A DNA stretch of 39,350 nt from an uncultured Bacteroidales bacterium. Its GTDB lineage: Bacteria; Bacteroidota; Bacteroidia; Bacteroidales; UBA4417. The position numbers and the translations under genes are program-made. How positions within the stretch are numbered: position 1 is the stretch's first letter; every line of letters starts with the position of its first letter. Of this stretch, positions 16,042 through 24,822 are shown one piece after another. Location: NCBI GenBank assembly GCA_903878265.1, contig CAIRHD010000178.1:1-39350 (forward strand), in the 5' to 3' direction. The notes below the pieces were generated by a model that did not search any database, was not told where the DNA came from, and saw only the letters and a program-made list of their open reading frames with translations.

Positions 16042-16362
16042 CTACCCTAACAGTTTTTCTAATTTTCCAACAAGAACGCTTTTAGGAACTGCACCAACCT
16101 GTTTATCAACTATTTCGCCATTTTTCATAAACAAAATAGTAGGGATGTTGCGGATTCCAAATTTATTGGTAGTCAAAGGGTTGCTATCAACATCTAATTT
16201 ACCAATAACGGCTTTTCCTTCGTATTCTTTGGCCAATTCTTCAACAATTGGACCAACCATACGGCAAGGGCCACACCATTCGGCCCACAGGTCAACAATT
16301 ACCGGTTTGTCTGATTTTTCAGCTAATTCTTCAAAATTTGCATCTGTGAAATTAAGTGCCAT
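16042..16362 (-). CDS. trxA: Thioredoxin
   Basis: 106 residues, the normal length. The active site WAEWCGPCRM lies at about residues 27-36, with both redox Cys in CGPC. The cis-Pro segment IRNIPTILFMKNG follows near 71-83. It reduces protein disulfides in the cytoplasm with electrons from thioredoxin reductase. It lies about 200 bp downstream of dnaE on the same strand, a pairing frequent in Bacteroidota, but has a promoter of its own. Its 5' leader holds two tandem repeats. Confidence 0.97.
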   Translation of the reverse strand: MALNFTDANFEELAEKSDKPVIVDLWAEWCGPCRMVGPIVEELAKEYEGKAVIGKLDVDSNPLTTNKFGIRNIPTILFMKNGEIVDKQVGAVPKSVLVGKLEKLLG

Positions 16363-16392
16363 GATTTAATTTGTTAAGTGTTATTCGTTATA

Positions 16393-16422
16393 AGTTATTG
16401 GTTATTCAGTTATTGGTTATTG
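16393..16422. repeat. 15-bp tandem duplication in the trxA leader
   Basis: AGTTATTGGTTATTC followed directly by AGTTATTGGTTATTG; the unit itself is built from TTATTGG words. Confidence 0.75.
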
Positions 16423-16455
16423 GTAGACACCAAGCGATGTCGAATTTTAATGGTT

Positions 16456-16494
16456 ATTCGTAAATCCCAATTCGTAATTCGTAAATCCCAATCG
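16456..16494. repeat. 21-bp tandem duplication in the trxA leader
   Basis: Two copies starting ATTCGTAAATCCCAAT, at 16456 and 16477, with a period of 21 bp; the second copy is slightly shorter. Confidence 0.75.
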
Positions 16495-16507
16495 TTTCCA
16501 TTTTCTG

Positions 16508-16540
16508 CAAAATTAAGTTATTTCGCTCTGTTAAATCAAA
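16508..16540 (-). promoter_or_regulatory. trxA promoter
   Basis: On the minus strand the -7 box TAATTTTG (16508-16515) matches TAnnTTTG and a TTTG (16537-16540) lies 21 bp upstream. Transcription would start near 16500, giving a leader of about 140 nt that contains both tandem repeats. Confidence 0.5.
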
Positions 16541-16558
16541 GAATTTGAATGATTATTA

Positions 16559-19500
16559 TTAAGATTTTACTTTTAAATTTACACCCGGCAATAGCTTTAA
16601 ATGCTTTATTGCATTGCTGCACTGTACTTTATGTTGGGTCGAAATCAATTCGATCCTGTAATTATTTGTAAAATCAAGAAGCTCAACACGCAATTTACAA
16701 TTTCCTCTATTTGTTTTGACCGAAGTAACAAGTTGATTGGTAACAGTTTCGGTTAAGTTGTCAACCGATATTTGAACGGTGAGCGATCGTGCCTGTTCGT
16801 CCATAACATCGCCAAGCAACGAAATCCGCTGGATCCGTGGCTCGAACTGGTCGTCGGTGCCATACCGCAAGGCCGTGCGAAGACGTATAAAAACAATGGT
16901 ATCATCTATCAATATGTGCTTAAACTTGAGGTAATCTTCTTTAAACAACGACAATTCAATGGATTCATCAAAATCCTCAAGCATGAATCGCCCATAAGGA
17001 TTGCCATTTTTTGCAACCTCATGCCTCACTTTCGAAATAATGCCAGAGATAAACACATCGTGCCCCGCGGCAGCAGCGAGATTGGCCTTAATTTTTTTGA
17101 TGGATGTATTACAAAATGTATCGATATCGAAGCGGTATTCATCAAGCGGATGGCCTGAAATAAAGAAACTGGCAATTGATTTTTCGCGTTTCAGTTTCTC
17201 GATGTTCGACCAGGGCTGGCAATCGGGGAGTTTAAGGTCAGGGACTTCCACTGGCCCAAGGTCGCCAAACAAAGATTGCTGAGATGACATCTGCATTGCT
17301 TGAAACGTGCTGCCAAACCGAATAAGCTTTTCGAGGAAAATAGTGTCTTCTGATGTTTCTTTGGCAAAAAATTGTGCCCTGTGCATCCCTTCAAAACTAT
17401 CGAAAGCACCACCTTGTGCCAAGGCTTCCATTGAACTTTTGTTTACTGTGCGGAGGTTCACCCTTTTAATGAAATCAAAAATATTGGAATAAGGCCCATG
17501 TTCACGACGCTCAACCAGCAAGGAATCGGCGGCAGCTTCTCCCATGCCTTTTAATGCTTTAAGCCCAAAGCGTATTTCCTTTTTCTTGTTTACCGAAAAG
17601 TTCAAACCCGATTCGTTCACATCAGGTCCTAATACTCTTAAACCCATCCTTCTACATTCGTCGAGGTAGGCAGTAAGGTTTTCAACCGTCCCTAAATTGG
17701 CCGTCAGCAATGCTGCCATGTATTCCGACTGGTAATGGACTTTGAGGTAAGCTGTTTGATACGCGATATAAGCGTAACAAGTGCTATGCGATTTATTAAA
17801 GGCGTAGGATGCAAAATCCTCCCAGTCTGTCCAAATTTTATTGAGTTTATCTTCTGGATGGCCATTTGCAGCTCCACCGGCGATAAATTCGGGTTTCATT
17901 TTATCGAGTTTTTCACGAATTTTTTTTCCCATGATTTTACGCAGTTCATCGGCTTTTCCTTTGCTGAACCCTGCCAGTTTCTGCGAAAGCAACATCACCT
18001 GTTCCTGATAAACCGTGATACCATAAGTTTCGCGCAAGATTTCTTCCATTATCGGCAAATCGTACGAAACGGTTTCCCTGCCATGTTTACGTGCAATATA
18101 GTTTGGGATATATTTGATAGGCCCTGGGCGGAAAAGCGCATTCATAGCAATCAAATCCTCGAACTTATCGGGTTTAAGGTTTCGCAGATGCTGCTTCATC
18201 CCAATACTTTCAAACTGGAATGTACCATCTGTATCGCCACGTTGGTATAGTTCAAAAGTTTCTTTGTCATCAAGTGGGATGGTATCCAAATCGACTTTAA
18301 CATAGTGATTCTCTTCAATCATTTGAAGTGCATCTTTCAAAATGGTAAGGTTCTTCAATCCAAGAAAGTCCATTTTGATAACACCTGCCGATTCTATTAC
18401 ATTGCCTTCAAATTGTGTTACCCACAATGGCGAATCTTTGGCAGTACATACAGGGATTAGGTCGGTTAGATCTTTTGGCGCAATAATAATCCCAGCGGCA
18501 TGAATCCCGGTACCACGTACCGAACCTTCAAGTTTTTCGGCTTCCTGGAGAACTTTCTTTTGTAAAAGTGTAGAAATATCGCTTCCGGTAAAGTTATATA
18601 TCTCCCTGATTTTACGGATATTATCCATATCTTCCGAACGAAGATCTTCCTTTTCTTCGAGTGATTGCTTGCCATCTTTAGCCGTTAAAGGTGCTGTTAG
18701 GACTCGCTTAAGTTTGATTCCTGGTTTATCAGGAACCAATTTGGTAAGGTAATTACTGATGCTCAGATCCAAATCAAGTACACGTGCCACATCCTTTATA
18801 CTGCTTTTGGCAGCCATTGTACCATAGGTAATAATCTGAGCTACTTGGTTTTGACCATATTTATTTACCACATAATCAATCACTTTTTGTCGCCCCTGAT
18901 CATCGAAATCAGTATCAATATCGGGCATGCTTATACGTTCGGGGTTCAGGAAACGCTCAAACAGCAAATCGTACTTAATTGGATCGATATTGGTAATTGC
19001 TATGCAATAAGCTACCACGCTTCCAGCCGCAGAGCCACGTCCGGCACCGATATATACGCCCATGTCGCGGCCAGCTTTTATAAAGTCGCTCACAATTAGG
19101 AAATAACCGGCAAAGCCCATATCATGAATCGTATAAAGTTCAAAATCAATCCTTTCGCGAAGTTGAGGGGTTATTTCGCCATAACGGAGATTTGCGCCTA
19201 TATAGGTAAGGTGTTTAAGAAACTCCCATTGGTTGCGTACATCGGCAGTAATCTCTTTTTTTTGTCCAACCAAATCTTTGCGATCGACAAAAATGGAGGT
19301 TTTATGGATAATGAATTCGGTTGGCACAGGAAAGTTGGGCAACAAAATATCCCTTGTGAGCTTGATGATTTCTACTTTCCCAACAATTTCGTTGGTATTG
19401 TCGATGGATTCTGGAATATCGGCGAATAGCCGGCTCATCTGCTCTGTACTTTTAAAAAAGAACTGGTCGTTATAGAACGAGAAGCGTGTACCTTTTACAA

Positions 19501-20254
19501 CGGCATCATCATCGCCATATTCCCGAAAAGTTGGAGTATTTTGTTTTTGGCCTGTGTTTACGCAAAGTAGAATATCGTGCGCATTAAAATCGGTTTGTTC
19601 AACATAGTGCGAGTCGTTGCTGGCTATAATTTTCACATTATGCTTTGCCGCAAAACGCTGAAGCACTAGGTTTACTTCATCCTGCTCGGGAATGCTATGG
19701 CGTTGAAGTTCCACATAATAATCTTCGCCAAAAATATCGAGCCACCATTTGAATATTTTTTCACCTTCGGCTTCGCCTCTGCGCAGGATGGTGCGCGGAA
19801 CCTCAGCACCAAGGCAGCAGGTTGTTGCAATGAGGCCTTCGTGATATTGGAGCAGCAATTCTTTGTCAATACGTGGATATTTACCATAAGCGCCCTGAAT
19901 AAAACCTAACGAAGCCAATTTGACAAGATTCCGATACCCTAAAGCATTTTTGGCAAGCAATAATTGATGGTATCTAACATCCTTTTCCCCACCACCAAAT
20001 TTCTTGCGATGGCGATCCTCCACAAGATAAAATTCGCAGCCAAGTATTGGTTTTATTATAGGAGTTGCATGTTTGGCATTAATTTTTTCGGCTTCGGCAA
20101 TAAACTGGAAAGCACCAAACATATTTCCATGGTCAGTAAGGGCAATTCCGGGCATGCCATCGGAAACGGCTTTGCTGAACATAGACGGGATGTCGGCAGC
20201 CCCATCGAGCAACGAATATTGGGAATGAACGTGAAGATGACTAAATTTCGGCAT
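16559..20254 (-). CDS. dnaE: DNA polymerase III alpha subunit
   Basis: 1231 residues. The PHP domain begins at once (HLHVHSQYSLLDGAADI, residues 7-23). The palm contains GRGSAAGS (about 412-419) and the metal-binding PDIDTDFDD, with Asp445 and Asp447 as the likely catalytic pair. The C-terminal part carries helix-hairpin-helix and OB-fold (GHDVFISGIISKVRHE) segments and a tau-binding tail. It is the replicative polymerase subunit of the DnaE1 type. The frame is intact over its full length. The ATG at 20254 is well placed, since MPKFSHLHVHS is the usual start. Confidence 0.97.
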   Translation of the reverse strand: MPKFSHLHVHSQYSLLDGAADIPSMFSKAVSDGMPGIALTDHGNMFGAFQFIAEAEKINAKHATPIIKPILGCEFYLVEDRHRKKFGGGEKDVRYHQLLLAKNALGYRNLVKLASLGFIQGAYGKYPRIDKELLLQYHEGLIATTCCLGAEVPRTILRRGEAEGEKIFKWWLDIFGEDYYVELQRHSIPEQDEVNLVLQRFAAKHNVKIIASNDSHYVEQTDFNAHDILLCVNTGQKQNTPTFREYGDDDAVVKGTRFSFYNDQFFFKSTEQMSRLFADIPESIDNTNEIVGKVEIIKLTRDILLPNFPVPTEFIIHKTSIFVDRKDLVGQKKEITADVRNQWEFLKHLTYIGANLRYGEITPQLRERIDFELYTIHDMGFAGYFLIVSDFIKAGRDMGVYIGAGRGSAAGSVVAYCIAITNIDPIKYDLLFERFLNPERISMPDIDTDFDDQGRQKVIDYVVNKYGQNQVAQIITYGTMAAKSSIKDVARVLDLDLSISNYLTKLVPDKPGIKLKRVLTAPLTAKDGKQSLEEKEDLRSEDMDNIRKIREIYNFTGSDISTLLQKKVLQEAEKLEGSVRGTGIHAAGIIIAPKDLTDLIPVCTAKDSPLWVTQFEGNVIESAGVIKMDFLGLKNLTILKDALQMIEENHYVKVDLDTIPLDDKETFELYQRGDTDGTFQFESIGMKQHLRNLKPDKFEDLIAMNALFRPGPIKYIPNYIARKHGRETVSYDLPIMEEILRETYGITVYQEQVMLLSQKLAGFSKGKADELRKIMGKKIREKLDKMKPEFIAGGAANGHPEDKLNKIWTDWEDFASYAFNKSHSTCYAYIAYQTAYLKVHYQSEYMAALLTANLGTVENLTAYLDECRRMGLRVLGPDVNESGLNFSVNKKKEIRFGLKALKGMGEAAADSLLVERREHGPYSNIFDFIKRVNLRTVNKSSMEALAQGGAFDSFEGMHRAQFFAKETSEDTIFLEKLIRFGSTFQAMQMSSQQSLFGDLGPVEVPDLKLPDCQPWSNIEKLKREKSIASFFISGHPLDEYRFDIDTFCNTSIKKIKANLAAAAGHDVFISGIISKVRHEVAKNGNPYGRFMLEDFDESIELSLFKEDYLKFKHILIDDTIVFIRLRTALRYGTDDQFEPRIQRISLLGDVMDEQARSLTVQISVDNLTETVTNQLVTSVKTNRGNCKLRVELLDFTNNYRIELISTQHKVQCSNAIKHLKLLPGVNLKVKS

Positions 20255-20599
20255 GCAATGCTTGATTATCAGATTTTTACAAAATATTTTAGAATCGGCT
20301 AAGTTACCTGATATTAATCAGCCATTGGTAGTGTGTTGATAAAAAATGGTAATTCAAAGGCCAAGAGCAGAAGTATTGAACAATCAAGCATCTACAGAAA
20401 AATTCATGAGCCCGTTTAAAATTGTATGAATAATAAAGTCAGCCAAAACTGGGACTTACGAAAATTCAATTTAGGCAACCAAAAAAAGGCAAATGAAATC
20501 TCAAAAATAAAGCAGTCCTTAAAGATTTAAAAGCAAGAAGGGAAAGCTGAAATAAGCAGAAAAAACAACAGATTCAGATCATACATAATCCGAAATTTG

Positions 20600-20607
20600 T
20601 ACTTTTG
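20600..20607 (+). promoter_or_regulatory. -7 box in the dnaE intergenic region
   Basis: TACTTTTG, full match to TAnnTTTG, about 315 bp before the next plus-strand gene. Confidence 0.4.
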
Positions 20608-20618
20608 CAAAAAAAAAG

Positions 20619-20656
20619 AAAACAGGATAGCAACAATTTTGTTACATCGCTGTTTT
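20619..20656 (+). other. Bulged hairpin behind the 20600 promoter box
   Basis: Outer arms AAAACAG (20619-20625) and CTGTTTT (20650-20656), inner arms AACAA (20632-20636) and TTGTT (20639-20643). The right arm ends in a T-rich stretch, so it may terminate a very short transcript. Confidence 0.35.
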
Positions 20657-20783
20657 ATTTAAAAATTTCAATTTCACAAACTAATCAAAGTTAACAAAAG
20701 AAATTACATCTTTCGATTCTTAGATTACAAGGCAAAGAATAATAAAAACCAAAAACCAACCGCTGCTATTAACCTGATAATTA

Positions 20784-20791
20784 TAGCTTTG
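20784..20791 (+). promoter_or_regulatory. -7 box upstream of the unknown membrane gene
   Basis: TAGCTTTG, full match to TAnnTTTG, 130 bp before the ATG at 20922. Confidence 0.45.
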
Positions 20792-20921
20792 CATAAACAC
20801 AAAATTGTGTTCAATTTAGGATTATTCTTTTAAAATAGGTTACCTAGTAAAATTAGTGAAAAGGCAATCTTTTAGGGCCTAACTGAAAACTTGTATAACT
20901 AAGTTAAAAATAACGACACAC

Positions 20922-21416
20922 ATGATATCAAGAAGTAAAAAACCGGAAATTTATTTTTTAGTGCTTTTAGTCGCTATAGAATCGGTTGCAGCCCTTTATG
21001 GTGGGATAAGCATGATAACCGACCCTTCAGGCAGCAGCTTACAATTTGAAATGAAACTCTTGCAAGGCAGTGTTTTCAATAGTTATATCATTCCTGGATT
21101 GATTCTGTTTTTATTGCTTGGCCTAATGCCGTTTATACTGGTTTATCCTTTGCTCTTTAAACCGAAATGGCCTCTAATGGATGTTTTAAATGTCTATTCT
21201 GGTTATTATTGGGCTTGGACATACACGCTTTATACAGCAATAATGTTGATTATCTGGACTGATATACAATTCTTGATTATAGGTTCGGCATCAAATATGC
21301 AAAGCATTATTGGCCTTTATGGTGTACTGATTTTAATTGTAACGCTAATACCCCGGGTAAGGCGATATTATAAGGTTCAAAGGCAGACGCGCCACCATAC
21401 AATTGTACAAAAATAA
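20922..21416 (+). CDS. Unknown integral membrane protein
   Basis: 164 residues with about four membrane segments: 12-32, 57-80, 92-117 and 128-146 (IIGLYGVLILIVTLIPRVRR). The C-terminus is short and basic. I do not recognise the family and see no catalytic motif. It lies between dnaE and rpsP and seems to be transcribed alone, since rpsP has its own promoter. Confidence 0.7.
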   Translation: MISRSKKPEIYFLVLLVAIESVAALYGGISMITDPSGSSLQFEMKLLQGSVFNSYIIPGLILFLLLGLMPFILVYPLLFKPKWPLMDVLNVYSGYYWAWTYTLYTAIMLIIWTDIQFLIIGSASNMQSIIGLYGVLILIVTLIPRVRRYYKVQRQTRHHTIVQK

Positions 21417-21454
21417 GGCTATGGTAAAATTTCAATAAAACTGATTTGCAAGGC

Positions 21455-21484
21455 TTTGAAAATCAAAAAATACCTTTATATTTG
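21455..21484 (+). promoter_or_regulatory. rpsP-rimM promoter
   Basis: -33 element TTTG (21455-21458) and -7 element TATATTTG (21477-21484) separated by 18 bp: the best match to the Bacteroidota sigma factor consensus in the window. It lies 88 bp before the rpsP ATG. Confidence 0.7.
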
Positions 21485-21571
21485 CAGCCTTGAAACAAAA
21501 ACCGGAGAATTAGCCTAAGTGGTTATTTTTTAAGGTTTTATAAAATTAACAATTAAAAAAAATCAAATTAC

Positions 21572-22114
21572 ATGGCAACAAAGATGAGATTACAGCGATT
21601 TGGTAAAAAAGGCCAGGCCTATTTCCATATCGTGATTGCAGATGGTCGTGCACCACGTGACGGACGTTTTATTGAAAAAATTGGCACTTACAACCCTATT
21701 TCGAAACCTGCCGACATCCAACTTGATTTCGACCGCGCACTTTATTGGGTAAAAACCGGTGCCGAACCAACAGAAACTGTTGAAGCTATTCTTAAATATA
21801 CTGGAGTAGCTTACATGCACCACCTGCTGAAAGGCGTTGATAAAGGTGCAATGAACGAAGAACAGGCACAAGCGAAATTCGAAGAATGGAAGACCGTTAA
21901 AGTTGCAAAAATTGAAAGTGCTAAAAACGACATTGGTCTGAAAGCAAAAAAAGAAGACAAAAAACGTCTGGAAGCTGAAGTTAAAGTGAATCAGGCAAAA
22001 GCAGATGCTTTAGCTAAGAAATTAGCTGCTGAGGCAAAAAAAGCAGCAGGAATTTCGGAAGAAGCTGCAGAAACCGAAGAAACTGCCGAGGAAACCCCTT
22101 CGACCGAAGAATAA
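21572..22114 (+). CDS. rpsP: Ribosomal protein S16 with C-terminal extension
   Basis: 180 residues. Residues 1-80 are canonical S16 (MRLQRFGKKGQAYFHIVIAD, DGRFIEKIGTYNP, RALYWVKTGAEPTETV). The rest is an extension of about 100 residues, rich in Ala, Lys and Glu, likely helical, ending in an acidic Glu/Thr tail. Long S16 proteins of this sort are normal in Bacteroidota. S16 helps to assemble the 30S body. rimM starts 12 bp downstream, the usual partner. Confidence 0.97.
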   Translation: MATKMRLQRFGKKGQAYFHIVIADGRAPRDGRFIEKIGTYNPISKPADIQLDFDRALYWVKTGAEPTETVEAILKYTGVAYMHHLLKGVDKGAMNEEQAQAKFEEWKTVKVAKIESAKNDIGLKAKKEDKKRLEAEVKVNQAKADALAKKLAAEAKKAAGISEEAAETEETAEETPSTEE

Positions 22115-22126
22115 GCAAATCACATC

Positions 22127-22651
22127 ATGAAACAAGATGAACTTTTCCTGTTGGGAAAGATCGTCAGGACTTTCGGATCAAAAGGCGAATTAGTGTTTCA
22201 AGTTGATACTGAAATACTTTCGCGAATAATAAAACTGGAATCAGTGTTCCTCAAAATAAACGAGAACCTGATTCCATTTTTTATTGAACTTATCCAACCC
22301 AGGCCTAAAAATCAGGCCTTGGTCAAGTTAATGGATATCGATACTTCTGAAGATGCTTCCCCGTTAGCAGGCTGCGAAATATACATTCCGCATGCAATAC
22401 TGCCAAAACAAAAAGGAACAAAATTATATTCCCAGGACATAGCAGGCTATTCGGTTAGGGATGCGAATCGGGGAAATACCGGTATTGTTAGCAAAATTAT
22501 TGAAATGCCACAGCAGTTTTTGCTGGCAATCGAATTTAACGGTAAGGAAATCCTTGTGCCAATAGTAGATGAGATAGTAAAGAGTATCGACCATAAAACA
22601 AAAACAATCTATATGGAAGCACCCGAAGGATTGATCGAGCTTTATTTGTGA
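22127..22651 (+). CDS. rimM: Ribosome maturation factor RimM
   Basis: 174 residues. The N-terminal RimM barrel starts with LFLLGKIVRTFGSKGELVF (residues 5-23). The C-terminal PRC-barrel domain (from about 100) contains IAGYSVRDANRGNTG, FNGKEILVPIVDEIVKSID and the final YMEAPEGLIELY, all typical. RimM binds S19 and helps to mature the 30S head and 16S rRNA. It is in an operon with rpsP. Confidence 0.95.
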   Translation: MKQDELFLLGKIVRTFGSKGELVFQVDTEILSRIIKLESVFLKINENLIPFFIELIQPRPKNQALVKLMDIDTSEDASPLAGCEIYIPHAILPKQKGTKLYSQDIAGYSVRDANRGNTGIVSKIIEMPQQFLLAIEFNGKEILVPIVDEIVKSIDHKTKTIYMEAPEGLIELYL

Positions 22652-22757
22652 AGGGGAGAAAATAGAGAAAAGAAGAGAATTGGAAAAAATAAGTTGAAAG
22701 CAGAAGGCTTGGGGTATTTTTAATTAGTTTTGTATAGATTCAATCAGGGCCTGTTAA

Positions 22758-23462
22758 GTGTTTCATTTCAAAAAGTTCAGTATCGAAGATTCGGCGGCTG
22801 CCATGAAGGTTGGTACAGATGCTGTTTTGTTAGGTGCATGGGCGTTTTGCGAAAACGAAACACGGATTCTTGATATTGGCACCGGAACAGGCATTTTATC
22901 TCTAATGTTGGCGCAGCGAAATGATAAAATTGAGATTGATGCTTTGGAAATAAACACTGAAGCTGCATTATTGGCAAAGCAAAATGTGATGTTAAGCCCT
23001 TGGAGAGAAAGAATAAACATCTATCAAATTTCATTTCAAGAATTCGTAATTAATACCCAAGCGCGATACAGTTTAATTATCTGCAATCCTCCGTTTTTCA
23101 CTAAATCGTTGAAAGCCAATAGTGAAGCGAGAAACCTTGCCCGCCATAACGACAGTTTACCAATAAATGAGTTATTGGCTGGTGTAGCAAAACTGCTAAC
23201 AAGCCATGGAAAAGCAATATTTATCTTCCCTTACGATTCGCTCGAAAAATGGAAAACCGAAGCTGAGAAATTTTTGTTGTTTCCATCAGCAATTACATTG
23301 GTGAAAAGTTCACCAGCACATTTTCCTCACCGGGCAATGGTGTCATTCACAAAAGAGAGAAAAAACGAAGTTGTCGAAAACGCAATTTGTATAAATAGTC
23401 ATCAAGATACTTATAGCCAAGAATATCAACAACTTACAAGTCCATATTATTTAAAATTCTAA
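22758..23462 (+). CDS. tRNA1(Val) A37 N6-methyltransferase (TrmN6/YfiC type)
   Basis: 234 residues from a GTG at 22758. The protein starts FHFKKFSIEDSAAAMKVGTD, as the family does a few residues after its start. The AdoMet motif ILDIGTGTGILSLMLAQR (about 37-54) and the adenine-N6 motif NPPFF (about 110-114) are present, so it should methylate N6 of adenine 37 in tRNA-Val. An in-frame TAA directly precedes the GTG, so no longer start exists, and the usual first residues are missing or were replaced. It lies 106 bp after rimM and converges with the minus-strand chemosensory operon. Confidence 0.88.
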   Translation: MFHFKKFSIEDSAAAMKVGTDAVLLGAWAFCENETRILDIGTGTGILSLMLAQRNDKIEIDALEINTEAALLAKQNVMLSPWRERINIYQISFQEFVINTQARYSLIICNPPFFTKSLKANSEARNLARHNDSLPINELLAGVAKLLTSHGKAIFIFPYDSLEKWKTEAEKFLLFPSAITLVKSSPAHFPHRAMVSFTKERKNEVVENAICINSHQDTYSQEYQQLTSPYYLKF

Positions 23463-23559
23463 TATTAAATGAAATAAAGCTTTCTGTCTTCTTTGTAAAC
23501 TCTTCCATTTTTCAGCATTTGGTCCATTTTCACCATGAAAAAGCATCATCTCAAGTGGA

Positions 23560-24816
23560 TTAGACCCCAATTGTAAAATAGAATATTGCACCTTTGCCCT
23601 GCTCCGATTCGGCCCAGATGCTGCCATTGTGTTTTTCGATAATACGTTTAACGGTGCTCAAACCAACGCCGGTTCCCTGAAACTCGTTGTTAGTATGTAG
23701 GCGTATAAAAGGGCTGAACAGTTTTTCCGCTTTTTCCATGTTAAAACCTGCACCATTATCGGCTATAAAGAATGTAGTATTCTCTTCTGATTCGACTTTT
23801 CCGAAAGAAATCTCTGCATTTTCAACTTTTCCGCTGTACTTCCATGCATTGCCCAAAAGATTGTTCAGCACGACCTGAATCAAATTTTGGTCAGCGTTCA
23901 CCACAATTCCTTCTTGCACATGAACCGTAACGTTGCGTTCAGGGCTGCGCATCCGCAAATCAGACACTATTTCTAATACCATTTGACTTAAATCAATGCT
24001 TTCGGGGCTTATTTCTGCCAGGCCTGATTTTGAATATTGCAGAAGATCGTCAATTAACTGTGCCATTTTATAGCCGGAATCCAGTATCCATTGAAGATAG
24101 TTTTTCGCAACATCATCCATGTTTTTCCCATCGGATAACAGCAGGGTGGCAAAGCCAACAACCCCACTCAAAGGCGACCTTAAATCGTGGGAAACTGTAC
24201 GGGCAAAAGCTTCGAGTTCCTGATTTGCAGAAACTAAGTTTTCGTTGGAGTGTTGAAGTTGCAACTGTGCTTCGATTAAATCTTCGTTGCGGTGTATTGC
24301 CGCTTCATAAACAGAAAGCAATAGGTCGAGGATCTGTTTTTTATCCGAATTTATTTGATATTTCAGCCCCTGGAACATGATTTCGATGACCATATCGCCA
24401 GTTCCAATCCGGCGCATCTCGTTGTTTGCTAACAAGTAATAAATCCGCGAAAGCAGATATTGTTCATCATACGGCTTGGTGATAAAGTTATCGGCACCTG
24501 CCTGCAAGCCTTTGATAATATCGAGTGGATCGCTCAACGAGGTAAGCAAAATCACTGGAATGTCTTTTAGGTTTGGGTCAGCTTTAATTTTGGAACAAAA
24601 TTCGTAACCATCCATTCCAGGCATAATAATATCACTGATTATCATGATAGGTTTTCGCGCCAAAGCTACCTCATAAGCGTCATCCCCGTTACTGCAAATT
24701 TCGCAGTTTATGTTGTTAGTATCAAGGAAACGTTTCAGCCTTTTGGCCTGAACAGGTGAATCTTCGGCAGCTAAAATATATTGCTCGCCCAAATTGAGGT
24801 GGATGGATGATTGCAT
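23560..24816 (-). CDS. Receiver-histidine kinase, output protein of the chemosensory operon
   Basis: 418 residues. An N-terminal receiver domain (about 12-130) has the phospho-acceptor Asp62 in SDIIMPGMDG and Lys114 in TKPYD. A coiled linker (about 165-200) leads to a HisKA domain with His210 in SHDLRSPL. The ATPase domain has the N box around Asn319-Asn323, the G1 motif DNGAGF (353-358) and a G2 motif GTGVGLS. There are no membrane segments, so the protein is cytosolic and must receive its signal through the receiver, most likely from the CheA of this operon. It starts 6 bp after cheB and occupies the place where Wsp operons carry wspR. Its own target is unknown. Confidence 0.92.
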   Translation of the reverse strand: MQSSIHLNLGEQYILAAEDSPVQAKRLKRFLDTNNINCEICSNGDDAYEVALARKPIMIISDIIMPGMDGYEFCSKIKADPNLKDIPVILLTSLSDPLDIIKGLQAGADNFITKPYDEQYLLSRIYYLLANNEMRRIGTGDMVIEIMFQGLKYQINSDKKQILDLLLSVYEAAIHRNEDLIEAQLQLQHSNENLVSANQELEAFARTVSHDLRSPLSGVVGFATLLLSDGKNMDDVAKNYLQWILDSGYKMAQLIDDLLQYSKSGLAEISPESIDLSQMVLEIVSDLRMRSPERNVTVHVQEGIVVNADQNLIQVVLNNLLGNAWKYSGKVENAEISFGKVESEENTTFFIADNGAGFNMEKAEKLFSPFIRLHTNNEFQGTGVGLSTVKRIIEKHNGSIWAESEQGKGAIFYFTIGV

Positions 24817-24822
24817 AGATTT

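Larger units (their letters stand above)
20255..20921. other. 667-bp divergent intergenic region
   Basis: AT-rich region between the divergent dnaE and the unknown membrane gene. No coding frame. It contains two plus-strand -7 boxes (20600-20607 and 20784-20791) and a hairpin right behind the first one (20619-20656). A small RNA gene is possible. Confidence 0.5.
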
